Assembly (NCBI GenBank): GCA_036260395.1
Contig: DASZZY010000119.1
Coordinates: forward strand, 1-47,628
Direction of reading: 5' to 3'
Length of the DNA: 47,628 nt
Source of the DNA: DASZZY01 sp036260395
GTDB taxonomy: Bacteria; Actinomycetota; UBA4738; CALAEC01
Below the pieces are notes generated by a model, which saw only the letters and a list, made by a program, of their open reading frames with translations, made no database searches and was not told where the DNA came from. Every line of letters begins with the position of its first letter. The stretch's first letter is position 1. The position numbers were made by a program, and so were the translations under genes. Of this stretch, positions 8,421-19,054 are shown piece by piece.

Positions 8421-9722
8421 GTGATCCCGCGCTACACGTTGCCGGAGATGGCCGACGTGTGGTCGGAGGAGACCAAGCTGCGCCACTGGGTCCGGATCGA
8501 GGTGCTGGCGTGCGAGGCGTGGGGCAGGCTGGGCCGCATCCCCGAGGACGACCTGGCCCAGATCCGGGAGCTGCGCCGGGTCGAGCCCGAGCGGGTCCGC
8601 CAGATCGAGGAGGCCACCAAGCACGACGTGGCGGCGTTCGTCCAGGCCGCCGCCGAGGCCGTCGGCCCCGCGGGGCGGTGGATCCACTTCGGGATGACCT
8701 CCAGCGACCTGCTCGACACCGGGCTGGCCCTCCAGCTCGGGGAGGCCGCCGACCTCATCCTGGCCCGGCTCGAGCGGCTCCTGGATGTCGTGAGGGCCCG
8801 GGCGCTCGAGCACCGCGACACCGTCTGCGTGGGCCGAACGCACGGCGTCCAGGCCGAGCCGACGACCTTCGGGCACAAGCTCGCGGTGTGGGCGTTCGAG
8901 CTGGCCCGCGACCGCGATCGGCTGCGCCGGGCCCGGGAGGCGGTGTCCGTGGGGAAGCTCAGCGGCGCCGTCGGGACCTACTCGGCCGTCGATCCCTCGG
9001 TCGAGGAGCACGTCTGCCGCGAGCTCGGGCTCGAGCCGGCCGACGCCGCGACCCAGGTCGTCCAGCGCGACCGCCACGCCGAGTACGTCTCCGCGCTGGC
9101 GATCGCCGCGGCCACCCTCGAGAAGATCGCCGTGGAGATCCGGCACCTGGCCCGGACGGAGGTGCGTGAGGTCGAGGAGCCGTTCGAGATCGGCCAGAAG
9201 GGCTCGTCGGCGATGCCCCACAAGCGGAACCCGATCCTGTGCGAGCGGATCGTCGGGCTGGCCCGGCTGGTCCGGGGCAACCTGGGCGCCGCGCTGGAGA
9301 ACGTGGCCCTGTGGCACGAGCGGGACATCTCCCACTCGTCGGTGGAGCGGGTGGTCCTTCCAGACTCCACGATCGCCCTCGACTACATGCTGTATCTGGC
9401 CACATTCGTCCTCGAGGAGCTCCGGGTGTTCCCCGAGCGCATGCGGGCGAACCTCGAGACGGCAGGCGGCCTGGTGTTCTCCCAGCCCGTCCTGCTCGCC
9501 CTGGTCGACCGGGGGATGAGCCGGGAGCAGGCCTACCGAATCGTCCAGCGGGCCGCGGCGGCGGCCTGGGACGAAGGCGCGGATTTCCGCGGCACGCTGT
9601 TCGAGCATCCCGCGGTGCGGGAGCGCCTGTTGGAGGAGGAGCTCGCGGCGCTGTTCGAGCCGCGGCTAGAGCACCTCGACGCCGTGTTCGCGCGACTCGA
9701 GAAGCTGGAGGTGAGCCCGTGA
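8421..9722 (+). CDS. purB: adenylosuccinate lyase
   Basis: 433 residues. PurB removes fumarate twice in purine synthesis, from SAICAR and from adenylosuccinate. The N-terminus IPRYTLPEMADVWSEETK is typical, with HFGMTSSDLLDTG, VGRTHGVQAEPTTFG holding the catalytic His, and the fumarase-superfamily signature GSSAMPHKRNPI. It starts at GTG 8421 with AGGAG seven bases upstream. Having both purA and purB in this cluster means the AMP branch is encoded together with the IMP pathway. Confidence 0.96.
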   Translation: MIPRYTLPEMADVWSEETKLRHWVRIEVLACEAWGRLGRIPEDDLAQIRELRRVEPERVRQIEEATKHDVAAFVQAAAEAVGPAGRWIHFGMTSSDLLDTGLALQLGEAADLILARLERLLDVVRARALEHRDTVCVGRTHGVQAEPTTFGHKLAVWAFELARDRDRLRRAREAVSVGKLSGAVGTYSAVDPSVEEHVCRELGLEPADAATQVVQRDRHAEYVSALAIAAATLEKIAVEIRHLARTEVREVEEPFEIGQKGSSAMPHKRNPILCERIVGLARLVRGNLGAALENVALWHERDISHSSVERVVLPDSTIALDYMLYLATFVLEELRVFPERMRANLETAGGLVFSQPVLLALVDRGMSREQAYRIVQRAAAAAWDEGADFRGTLFEHPAVRERLLEEELAALFEPRLEHLDAVFARLEKLEVSP

Positions 9723-10612
9723 GCGTGCTGGCCGAGATGGCCTCGCAGGGGAAGGTCCGCGACATCTACGACGCCGGCGACCGCCTCCTGATGGTGACCA
9801 GCGACCGGATCTCGGCGTTCGACGTCGTGCTGCCGAACCCCATCCCCGACAAGGGGCGGGTGCTTACCGGGCTGTCGCTGTTCTGGTTCGACCGCACCAG
9901 CGACATCGTGCCGAACCACCTCATCACGGCCGATGTCGACGGCTTCCCGCCGGAGTTCCTGGAGCACCGCGAGGAGCTGGCCGGGCGGGCCATGCTCGTC
10001 CGGCGGGCCCGGATGATCCCGGTGGAATGCGTGGCCCGCGGCTACCTCTCGGGCTCGGGCTGGAAGGAGTACCGAGCCTCGGGGACGGTGTGCGGGATCC
10101 GGCTCCCCGCGAGCCTGGAGGAGTCGGAGCGGCTGCCCGAGCCGATCTTCACGCCCGCCACCAAGGCCGAGACCGGGCACGACGAGAACATCACGCTCGA
10201 GCAGGCCGCCGCGGTCGTCGGCGACGGACTGATCCAGCGCCTGAAGGAGCTGACGCTCACGCTGTACGACTTCGGCGCGGAGCTGGCCCGGGAGCGTGGC
10301 GTGATCCTGGCGGACACCAAGTTCGAGTTCGGGTTCGCGGACGGCGAGCTGATCCTGTGCGACGAGGTCATGACGCCCGTCTCCTCGCGGTTCTGGCCAG
10401 CCGACCAGTACCGGCCCGGCGGCCTCCAGCCCTCCTTCGACAAGCAGTACGTCCGCGACTGGCTCGACGCCTCGGGATGGGACCACGAGCCCCCGCCGCC
10501 GGAGCTGCCGCCCGAGGTCGTGGGGCAGACCGCCGTCCGCTACCGCGAGGCGTACGAGCGCATCGCCGGCGAGCCGTTCGACGACTACCTGCGGAGGCAC
10601 GGCGCGCTGTGA
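9719..10612 (+). CDS. purC: phosphoribosylaminoimidazole-succinocarboxamide synthase
   Basis: 297 residues, the long SAICAR synthase form. It condenses CAIR with aspartate using ATP. Recognisable segments are QGKVRDIYDAGDRLLMVTSDRISAFD at the start, ECVARGYLSGSGWKEY, AETGHDENI, and ILADTKFEFGF with DEVMTPVSSRFWP. GTG 9719 overlaps the purB stop by 4 bases (GTGA), and CTGGAGGTGAG just upstream gives a good ribosome site. The N-terminus is short compared with yeast-like forms but keeps all core motifs. Confidence 0.96.
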   Translation: MSVLAEMASQGKVRDIYDAGDRLLMVTSDRISAFDVVLPNPIPDKGRVLTGLSLFWFDRTSDIVPNHLITADVDGFPPEFLEHREELAGRAMLVRRARMIPVECVARGYLSGSGWKEYRASGTVCGIRLPASLEESERLPEPIFTPATKAETGHDENITLEQAAAVVGDGLIQRLKELTLTLYDFGAELARERGVILADTKFEFGFADGELILCDEVMTPVSSRFWPADQYRPGGLQPSFDKQYVRDWLDASGWDHEPPPPELPPEVVGQTAVRYREAYERIAGEPFDDYLRRHGAL

Positions 10613-10872
10613 GCCGGCGTCGCTTCGAGGTGGTGGTCACCCTCAAGCCCGGCCTGGCCGACCCGCAGGGCCGGACGATCGAGGACGCCCTGCCGGCGAT
10701 GGGATGGAACGGCGTGCGGGACGTGCGGGTCGGGAAGCACGTCGAGCTCACGGTGGACGCCGCCACCGACGACGAGGCCCGCGGGATCGTCGAGGAGGTG
10801 GCCCGGCGGCTCCTCTCCAATCCGGTCATCGAGGAGTTCCGGATCCTGTCCTCCGAGGAGGCGCTGGGGTGA
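10609..10872 (+). CDS. purS: phosphoribosylformylglycinamidine synthase subunit PurS
   Basis: 87 residues, the usual PurS length. PurS bridges PurQ and PurL in the three-part FGAM synthase found in Gram-positives and archaea. It reads FEVVVTLKPGLADPQGRTIEDAL near the start and VRVGKHVELTVDA in the middle, both characteristic. GTG 10609 overlaps the purC stop, and its own stop overlaps purQ, both as GTGA. Confidence 0.95.
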   Translation: MSRRRFEVVVTLKPGLADPQGRTIEDALPAMGWNGVRDVRVGKHVELTVDAATDDEARGIVEEVARRLLSNPVIEEFRILSSEEALG

Positions 10873-11569
10873 GCGGGCCACGAGTGGCGGTGGTGACGTT
10901 CCCCGGGTCGAACGACGACCGCGACGCGCTCCGGGCGGTCCGGGACCTCGGCGGCCGGGGGATCCCGGTCTGGCACCGGGACACCGACCTGCGCGGCGCG
11001 GACGCCGTGATCCTGCCCGGTGGATTCTCTTACGGGGACTACCTGCGCACCGGCGCCCTGGCCCGGTTCGCGCAGGTGATGGACGCGGTGCGGGCCCACG
11101 CCGAGCGCGGCGGGCCGGTGCTGGGCCTCTGCAACGGGTTCCAGATCCTGTGCGAGGCCGGCCTGCTGCCCGGGGCGCTGATCCGGAACCGGGGGCTGGC
11201 CTTCATCTGCCGGCGGATCCACGTCCGCTGCGAGACGTCGGCCACGCCGGTCACCTCGGAGATCGAGCCCGGGGAGGTGCTGGAGATCCCGATCAAGCAC
11301 GGCGAGGGCCAGTTCGTGGCGGACCGCGACACGCTGGCCCGCATCGAGGCCGAGGGGCAAGTCGTGTTCCGCTACTGCTCGCCGGGGGGCGAGGTGGGGG
11401 ACGCCTGGAACCCGAACGGCAGCGCCGCCGCGATCGCCGGGCTCCGGAACGAGGCCGGGAACGTGGTGGGGATGATGCCCCACCCCGAGCACGCCGTGGA
11501 TCCCGACGTCGGCCCGGTGGGCGGCCAGCCGATCTTCGAGTCGCTGTTCGCGTCGGTCCTCGCGCCCCT

Positions 11570-11573
<4 letters not shown>
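10869..11573 (+). CDS. purQ: phosphoribosylformylglycinamidine synthase subunit PurQ (glutaminase)
   Basis: 234 residues. PurQ is a class I glutamine amidotransferase that supplies ammonia to PurL. The nucleophile is the Cys of LGLCNGFQ, and the partner His/Glu are in MPHPEH. The N-terminus VAVVTFPGSNDDRD and GGFSYGDYLR are PurQ-specific. GTG 10869 overlaps the purS stop by 4 bases and the stop overlaps purL in the same way, so purS, purQ and purL should be produced in step. Confidence 0.97.
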
Positions 11574-13774
<2,201 letters not shown>

Positions 13775-13779
13775 CCCCC

Positions 13780-14136
13780 GTGAGCGAGTTCGAGCGACGG
13801 GTCCGGCGGGTCATCGCCGCCCTGCCGGAGGGCCACGTGGCGACGTACGGGGAGGTGGCCGAGGAGGCCGGCCACCCCGGCGCGGGCCGGGCCGTGGGCG
13901 GCGTGCTGGCCCGGTCGGACGGGCTGCCGTGGTGGCGGGTGGTGACCGCGGCCGGCCGCCTGGTCCCGGGACACGAGGCCGAGCACGCCCGGCGGCTGGC
14001 CGCCGAGGGGGTAAGCACCTCGGGTGGCAGGGTCCGATGGGCAGAAAGTCCGCCACGACGGAGCCCATCTCGGGGGAGGCGTCGGAGGCCGGTGGTACCA
14101 TCGCCCGAAGTGGGCGGGGGAGCGGAGCCGCGCGCT
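13780..14136 (+). CDS. alkyltransferase-like protein (ATL); frame open into purF
   Basis: The first ~88 residues are an MGMT-type DNA-binding domain: EGHVATYGEVAEEAG, the arginine-finger helix GRAVGGVLARS, then LPWWRVV. The alkyl-accepting Cys of MGMT (PCHRV) is Trp here (residue 51), so this is an alkyltransferase-like protein that can flag O6-alkylguanine for repair but not remove the alkyl group. It starts at GTG 13780, six bases after purL, without a clear ribosome site. No stop codon follows the domain: an Arg/Pro-rich stretch of about 40 codons leads in frame into PurF. Either the stop was lost (real fusion or sequence error) or readthrough product occurs. The 3' limit given is the purF start, not a stop. 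Confidence 0.7.
14096..14101 (+). promoter_or_regulatory. possible -10 of purF
   Basis: TACCAT lies 35 bases before the proposed purF GTG, followed by a GGAG ribosome site at 14124-14127 with 9-base spacing. This supports independent expression of purF although the ATL frame is open through it. Confidence 0.4.
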
Positions 14137-15534
14137 GTGCATGACGAGGGGCCCAGGGAAGCCTGTGGCCTCGTCGGCGTCTGGGCTCCGGGCGAGGACG
14201 TCGCCCGGCTGATCTACTTCGGCCTCTTCGCCCTCCAGCACCGCGGCCAGGAGTCGGCGGGGATGGCGGTCTCCGACCGGCAGAACATCCTGGTCTACCG
14301 GGAGCTGGGGCTCGTCTCGCAGGTCTTCGACGAGCGGACGCTGACCACGCTCCAGGGCAGCCTGGGGATCGGGCACACCAGGTACTCCACCACCGGCTCC
14401 ACCACCTGGGACAACGCCCAGCCCTCGTTCAAGACCGACGGGGAGCACGGGCTGGCGCTCGGCCACAACGGGAACCTCGTCAACACCGGCGAGCTGGCGG
14501 AGCTCGTCGGCCGTAGGGGCGGGGCCACCACGGATTCGGACCTGGTCGCCACGCTGCTGTCCCGGGAGATCCCCAACGGCCTCGAGGCCGCCGCGCTGGC
14601 GGTCCTCCCCCGGCTGCGCGGGGCGTTCTCGTTCGTCCTGATGGACGAGCGGACGGTCCTCGGGGCCCGGGACCCGCACGGCCTGCGGCCGCTGGCCATC
14701 GGGCGGCTTGCGGGCGGCGGATTCGTCCTGGCGTCGGAGACGGCGGCCCTCGACATCGTCGGCGCCTCGTACGTCCGCGAGGTCGAGCCGGGCGAGCTGG
14801 TGATCATCGACGACCGCGGCCTGCGGTCTGCCCGGTTCGCCGAGAGCCCCAGGCCGGCACTGTGCCTGTTCGAGTTCGTGTATCTGGCGCGCGCGGACTC
14901 CCGGCTGTACGGCCGGACGGTGTACGAGGCGCGGCGCGAGATGGGGCGGCGGCTGGCGGCCGAGTCCCCGGCGGACGCCGACCTGGTGATCCCCATCCCC
15001 GACACCGGCCACTCGGCGGCGCAGGGATTCGCCGAGGCCTCGGGGGTGCCCTACGGCGAGGGTCTCATCAAGAACCGGTACGTGCACCGGACCTTCATCG
15101 AGCCGACGCCGGCCCTCCGGCAGCGCGGCGTCCGCATGAAGCTCAACCCGCTGCCGGAGGCGATCAGGGGCAGGCGGCTGGCGGTCGTCGACGACTCCAT
15201 CGTCCGCGGCACGACGACCCGGCAGATCGTGCAGACGCTCCGGGACGCCGGTGCGGCGGAGGTCCACATGCGCATCACCAGCCCGCCGATCCGGTGGCCG
15301 TGCTACTACGGGATCGACATGTCGACCCGGGGGGAGCTGGTGGCCGCCGGGATGGACGTGGACGGGATCCGCGAGTTCATCGGGGCCGACTCGCTGGCGT
15401 ACCTGTCGCTCCCCGCGCTGGTCGGCGCCACCGGCGCGCCGGGGGACACCTTCTGCCGGGCCTGCTTCGACGGCCAGTACCCGGTGCCCGTGCCGCAGCA
15501 CGCCCCCTCGAAGCACCTCCTCGAGCGCGACTAG
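14137..15534 (+). CDS. purF: amidophosphoribosyltransferase
   Basis: 465 residues from GTG 14137. PurF makes phosphoribosylamine from PRPP and glutamine, the first committed purine step. After a short propeptide the nucleophile Cys10 begins CGLVGVWAP, as in precursors that self-cleave to expose Cys. The glutaminase part shows LQHRGQESAGMAV and GHNGNLVN; the PRPP loop is LAVVDDSIVRGTTT. All four Cys expected for the [4Fe-4S] type are present (PALCLFEF, WPCYYG, FCRACF). The start is set by the propeptide length, the GGAG site and the upstream hexamer, but the frame is open back to 13780, so a longer ATL-PurF product cannot be excluded. Confidence 0.93.
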   Translation: MHDEGPREACGLVGVWAPGEDVARLIYFGLFALQHRGQESAGMAVSDRQNILVYRELGLVSQVFDERTLTTLQGSLGIGHTRYSTTGSTTWDNAQPSFKTDGEHGLALGHNGNLVNTGELAELVGRRGGATTDSDLVATLLSREIPNGLEAAALAVLPRLRGAFSFVLMDERTVLGARDPHGLRPLAIGRLAGGGFVLASETAALDIVGASYVREVEPGELVIIDDRGLRSARFAESPRPALCLFEFVYLARADSRLYGRTVYEARREMGRRLAAESPADADLVIPIPDTGHSAAQGFAEASGVPYGEGLIKNRYVHRTFIEPTPALRQRGVRMKLNPLPEAIRGRRLAVVDDSIVRGTTTRQIVQTLRDAGAAEVHMRITSPPIRWPCYYGIDMSTRGELVAAGMDVDGIREFIGADSLAYLSLPALVGATGAPGDTFCRACFDGQYPVPVPQHAPSKHLLERD

Positions 15535-16545
15535 GTGGACCCGTACCGCCGCGCCGGGGTCGACCTCGACGCCGCGGCCCGGGCGGTCCACCTGATCCGG
15601 GACATCGCCGATTCGGCCCGCGGCCCGGAGGTGATCGAGGGGGTCGGCGGTTTCGCCGGCCTGTACCGTCTCGGCGGCGGCCGGCTTCTCGCGGCGGCCG
15701 CGGACGGCGTCGGCACCAAGGTCGAGATCGCCCGGAGGGCCGGACGCCTGGACACCGTGGGGATCGACCTGGTGGCGATGTCGGCGAACGACGTGCTGTG
15801 CACCGGGGCGGAGCCCCTGTTCTTCCTGGATTACGTCGCCGTGGAGCGCCTGGTCCCGGACGACGTGGCGGCGCTCGTGGCCGGCGTGGCGGAAGGGTGC
15901 CGGCGGGCGGGATGCGCGCTCCTCGGCGGCGAAACGGCCGAGCACGCCGGACACCTGGCTCCCGGCCGGTTCGACCTGGCGGGGTTCTGCGTCGGGATCG
16001 TGAACCAGGACAGGCTTCTCGGTCGCCACCGCGTCGGGGAGGGCGACGTCCTGCTGGGGCTCGCCTCGACGGGGCTCCACGCGAACGGCTTCACGCTCGT
16101 GCGCCGGGTCCTCGACGATTCCGGGATCCCGCTGGATGCGGCGCCAGATGGGCTGTCCCGCCCCCTCGCCGAGGAGCTCCTGGAGCCGACGGCGATCTAC
16201 GTGCGCCCGGTCCTGGAGGCGCTCGGGCGAGGGGCCGTTCACGCCGTGGCGCACATCACCGGCGGTGGCCTCGTGGAGAACCTCCCCCGGGTGCTCCCCG
16301 AGGGCCTCGGGGCCGAGCTCCGGCCGGGGACGTGGGACGTCCCGCCGGTGTTCGGCCTGGTGCAGCGCCTGGCCGGGGCGTCCGAGGAGGAGATGCGGCG
16401 GGTGTTCAACCTCGGCGTGGGGATGGTCGTGGTGGCACCTCCCGAGCGGCACGAGGATGCCGCGGCCGCCCTGCGGGCGGGGGGCGCCGGCGTCTCGGTC
16501 GTGGGCCGGGTGGTCCGTGGGGCGGGCGTCCGGTTCGTGGAGTGA
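15535..16545 (+). CDS. purM: phosphoribosylformylglycinamidine cyclo-ligase
   Basis: 336 residues. PurM closes the imidazole ring, turning FGAM to AIR with ATP. Typical segments are DPYRRAGVDLDAAARAV, AAADGVGTKVEIA, GIDLVAMSANDVLCTGAEPLFFLDYVA, LLGGETAEHAG, and HITGGGLVENLPRVLP. It starts with GTG directly after the purF stop (no gap), so the two are translationally coupled; purF-purM pairing is standard in actinobacteria. It is the last gene of the purine run. Confidence 0.96.
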   Translation: MDPYRRAGVDLDAAARAVHLIRDIADSARGPEVIEGVGGFAGLYRLGGGRLLAAAADGVGTKVEIARRAGRLDTVGIDLVAMSANDVLCTGAEPLFFLDYVAVERLVPDDVAALVAGVAEGCRRAGCALLGGETAEHAGHLAPGRFDLAGFCVGIVNQDRLLGRHRVGEGDVLLGLASTGLHANGFTLVRRVLDDSGIPLDAAPDGLSRPLAEELLEPTAIYVRPVLEALGRGAVHAVAHITGGGLVENLPRVLPEGLGAELRPGTWDVPPVFGLVQRLAGASEEEMRRVFNLGVGMVVVAPPERHEDAAAALRAGGAGVSVVGRVVRGAGVRFVE

Positions 16546-16548
16546 GCG

Positions 16549-16752
16549 CTAGCGGCGAACCGGCTTGCCGTGGCGGACGCCCTTGGCCGGGACGTGCACT
16601 AGCCGGCCGTTGCGGTCCTCCACCACGAAGGTCTGCGCGGCGTCGTCGAACCAGCGCAGCACCCCGACGACCTCGTTGAGGTAGCCGTTCGGCAGCTCGT
16701 ACTGGAAGGTGACCCGCTGGCCGACGTGCTCGGGCGTCACCAGGTTCGGCAC
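16549..16752 (-). CDS. small SH3-like beta-barrel protein, function unknown
   Basis: 67 residues, convergent with purM and 3 bases from its stop. The sequence alternates short strands (GQRVTFQYELPNGYLNEVVGVLRWF, QTFVVEDRNGRLVHVP), like the small SH3-type domain found at the N-terminus of some actinobacterial acetyltransferases. No catalytic residue is visible. It starts at GTG 16752 with TACGGT ending 6 bases upstream, so the message is probably leaderless. Comparison with that domain rests on pattern only. Confidence 0.65.
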   Translation of the reverse strand: MPNLVTPEHVGQRVTFQYELPNGYLNEVVGVLRWFDDAAQTFVVEDRNGRLVHVPAKGVRHGKPVRR

Positions 16753-16758
16753 GGCTCC

Positions 16759-16764
16759 ACCGTA
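16759..16764 (-). promoter_or_regulatory. -10 hexamer of the 67-residue protein (leaderless)
   Basis: Minus-strand TACGGT ends exactly 6 bases before GTG 16752, the same spacing as other predicted leaderless genes here. Confidence 0.4.
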
Positions 16765-16789
16765 GTGGCGCCCCCCGGCGGCGGCAACA

Positions 16790-17707
16790 TCACGGGGGCG
16801 GGATGCGGGTGATCGTCCCTTCCGGCGGCTCCGGGAAGCCGTCGGGATGGATCACCCAGCTCAGGATCTCGAGGCCCTGGACGATCCGGGGCCCGGGCCG
16901 GGAGAAGTACGAGGAGGCATCGGTGGCGAACACCGTTCCGGCGGCGTAGGCGGTGGTCTCGCGGAACTCCGGGACCGCGTAGATGCGCGGCGCCTCGTCC
17001 TCCGCCTCCTCCAGGTAGTAGCCGCAGGGCATGAACACCACGACCTCCGGGGAGGCGTTGACGGCCTGGCGCCAGTTGATCTGGCGCGAGCGCTGTTCCG
17101 GCTCGTTGAGGAGGTTCTGGCCCCCGGCCAGGGCCACCATCTCGGGGATCCAGTGCCCGCCGACGAACGGCGGCTGGAGCCACTCGAGGCACAGCGTCCG
17201 GATCGTCGGGAGCCGAGCGGCCCGCCGCTTCACCTCCTCGATCCGGTCCCGGAGCGAATCGACCAGCTCCTTGGCTCGGCCCTCGGTGCCGGTGGCCCGT
17301 CCGACCTCGAGGAACGACCCCAGGATGCCCTCGAGGCTGGTCGGGTCCATCGAGATGACCTCCGCCCGCGTCCCCAGCTCGGCCAGCGCCTGCTCCACCT
17401 GGCCGGAGGGCACCGCGCAGACCCGGCACAGGTCCTGGGTCAGGATCAGGTCGGGCTCGATCTGGCGGATCAGGTCCTTGTCGAGCACGTACAGCGGCTG
17501 GCGGCTGTCCATGCGCTCGCGCACCTCGGCGTCGATCTCCGCGGAGGTCAGCGGTCGGTCCGCGGGGAGCGCGGTGTCGGAAACCACCGGCTTGGTGCGG
17601 GCGTCCGCCGGGTGGTCGCACTCGAACGTCACGCCGGACAGGTCGTCGCCCAGGCCCAGCTCGTAGACCAGCTCGGTGGCCGAGGGCAGCAGCGAGACGA
17701 TCTTCAT
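16790..17707 (-). CDS. cobalamin-binding protein, BtuF-like, no signal peptide
   Basis: 305 residues. It is a type III periplasmic-binding-protein fold like BtuF: IVSLLPSATELVYELGLGDDLSGVTFECDHP at the start, LILTQDLCRVCAV, FVGGHWIPEMVALAGGQNLL, and VVFMPCGYYLEEA, all seen in the cobalamin-binding subgroup. Unlike BtuF it starts directly with the first beta strand and lacks a signal peptide or lipobox, so it should be cytoplasmic. No BtuC/BtuD permease genes are adjacent. It may carry or sense a corrinoid inside the cell, which is inference. No Shine-Dalgarno is obvious before ATG 17707. Confidence 0.82.
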   Translation of the reverse strand: MKIVSLLPSATELVYELGLGDDLSGVTFECDHPADARTKPVVSDTALPADRPLTSAEIDAEVRERMDSRQPLYVLDKDLIRQIEPDLILTQDLCRVCAVPSGQVEQALAELGTRAEVISMDPTSLEGILGSFLEVGRATGTEGRAKELVDSLRDRIEEVKRRAARLPTIRTLCLEWLQPPFVGGHWIPEMVALAGGQNLLNEPEQRSRQINWRQAVNASPEVVVFMPCGYYLEEAEDEAPRIYAVPEFRETTAYAAGTVFATDASSYFSRPGPRIVQGLEILSWVIHPDGFPEPPEGTITRIPPP

Positions 17708-17737
17708 CGCCCGACCGGTTCGCTCATTGGGCGGGCC

Positions 17738-19054
17738 TCATCCGCGGGGCAGCGCGCCCAGGCGGAACGGGCTCTCGAGCAGCCGGACCAGGTCCTGCAT
17801 CGCCCGGTCGGCGTCGGCGCCGTCGAGGATCCGGTGGTCGAAGGACAGGGCCAGTGTCACCGTCGGCCTGGCCTCGAGCCGACCGTCCACGACCGCCGGC
17901 TGCGGACGGATGGCGCCGAGCCCGAGGATCGCGGCCTCGGGGTGGTTGATGATCGGCGTGCCCGCGCGCGAGCCGAACGTCCCGTAGTTCGTCACGGTGA
18001 TCGTGCTGCCCGTGACCTGGTCGGGGGTGGCCTTCCCGTCCCGGGTGGCCGAGACGACCTCGGCGATCTCCCGGGCCACCGTGGCGATCCCCTTGCGGTC
18101 GGCGTCGCGGACCACCGGGACGACGAGCCCGCGCTCGGTGTCGGTGGCGATCCCCACGTGGCAGTTGCCCCGGAGGACGATCTCGTCCGCGTCCCCGTCC
18201 CACGAGGCGTTCAGGAGCGGATGGGCGCGGCAGACCTCCACCAGGGCCCGGACCACCACGGCCAGCGCGCTGACCTTGGCGCCCGCCTCCTCGCTCAGCT
18301 CGCGGCGGAGCGCGTCCACGTACGTCGCGTCGGCGTCGTGCATCGTCGTGACGTGGGGGATCTCCGCCCAGGACCGCGCCATCTTCTGGGCCACCAGCCG
18401 GCGGACGCCCCGCACGGGGATGCGCTCGTCGGTGCCCGGCTGGGGAGCCCTCGGCGCTGCCTGCGCCCCGCCCTGGGCCCCAGCCCCCGCGCTCGGCAGC
18501 GGCTCGGCCCCTTCGGCCGCACGGACGACGTCTTCGCGGGTGATGCGGCCGCCCGGACCCGTGCCGGTCACCGTGGCGAGGTCGACGCCGCGTTCGCGGG
18601 CCAGGCGGCGGACCGGCGGCGTGGCCGGCGCCCTCGTCGTCGCGGACTGATCGGCGGCAGGCGCGGCGTCCCGCCCCGCCGCCGGGGCCCTCCGTTCACC
18701 AGGAGGCCGGAGCCGCCGGCGCCGCTTCGTGGCGGCCTCCTGATCCACGCCGTACCCGACCAGGACCGCCTCGCGCTTCGGGGCCTCCTTCGGCGGAGCC
18801 TCCTCGGCGCCGCCCTCGACGTCGAAGGTGACCAGCGGCGCGCCGACCTTCACGACGTCGCCCTCGCCCCCGTGGAGCTCGACGATCCGTCCGGCGAAGG
18901 GAGAGGGGATCTCCACCAGCGCCTTGGCGGTGTTGACGTCGATCAGCGGCTGGTTGAGTTCGACGGTGTCTCCCTCGGCGACCTTCCACTGGACGATCTC
19001 GGCGTCCTCCAGCCCCTCCCCCAGGTCCGGCAGGTCGAAGACGCGCTCGGTCAC
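17738..19054 (-). CDS. bkdC: 2-oxoacid dehydrogenase E2 (dihydrolipoyl acyltransferase), branched-chain type
   Basis: 438 residues in three domains. The lipoyl domain (1-75) carries the lipoylated Lys44 in NTAKA, an Ala/Pro/Arg-rich linker follows, then a peripheral subunit-binding domain (about 145-180, PPVRRLARERGVDLATVTG), then the catalytic domain ending in the active-site SFDHRILDG (HxxxD). It passes acyl groups from E1 to CoA. GTG 19054 overlaps the stop of the E1beta gene by 4 bases. Together with E1alpha and E1beta it forms bkdA-bkdB-bkdC order as in mycobacteria. A pyruvate-type complex is the alternative. No E3 gene is in the window. Confidence 0.88.
   Translation of the reverse strand: MTERVFDLPDLGEGLEDAEIVQWKVAEGDTVELNQPLIDVNTAKALVEIPSPFAGRIVELHGGEGDVVKVGAPLVTFDVEGGAEEAPPKEAPKREAVLVGYGVDQEAATKRRRRLRPPGERRAPAAGRDAAPAADQSATTRAPATPPVRRLARERGVDLATVTGTGPGGRITREDVVRAAEGAEPLPSAGAGAQGGAQAAPRAPQPGTDERIPVRGVRRLVAQKMARSWAEIPHVTTMHDADATYVDALRRELSEEAGAKVSALAVVVRALVEVCRAHPLLNASWDGDADEIVLRGNCHVGIATDTERGLVVPVVRDADRKGIATVAREIAEVVSATRDGKATPDQVTGSTITVTNYGTFGSRAGTPIINHPEAAILGLGAIRPQPAVVDGRLEARPTVTLALSFDHRILDGADADRAMQDLVRLLESPFRLGALPRG

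Noticed and set aside
13780..14040. Active O6-methylguanine-DNA methyltransferase
   Set aside because: The acceptor Cys of PCHRV is Trp (PWWRV), so alkyl transfer is not possible; ATL is the correct reading.
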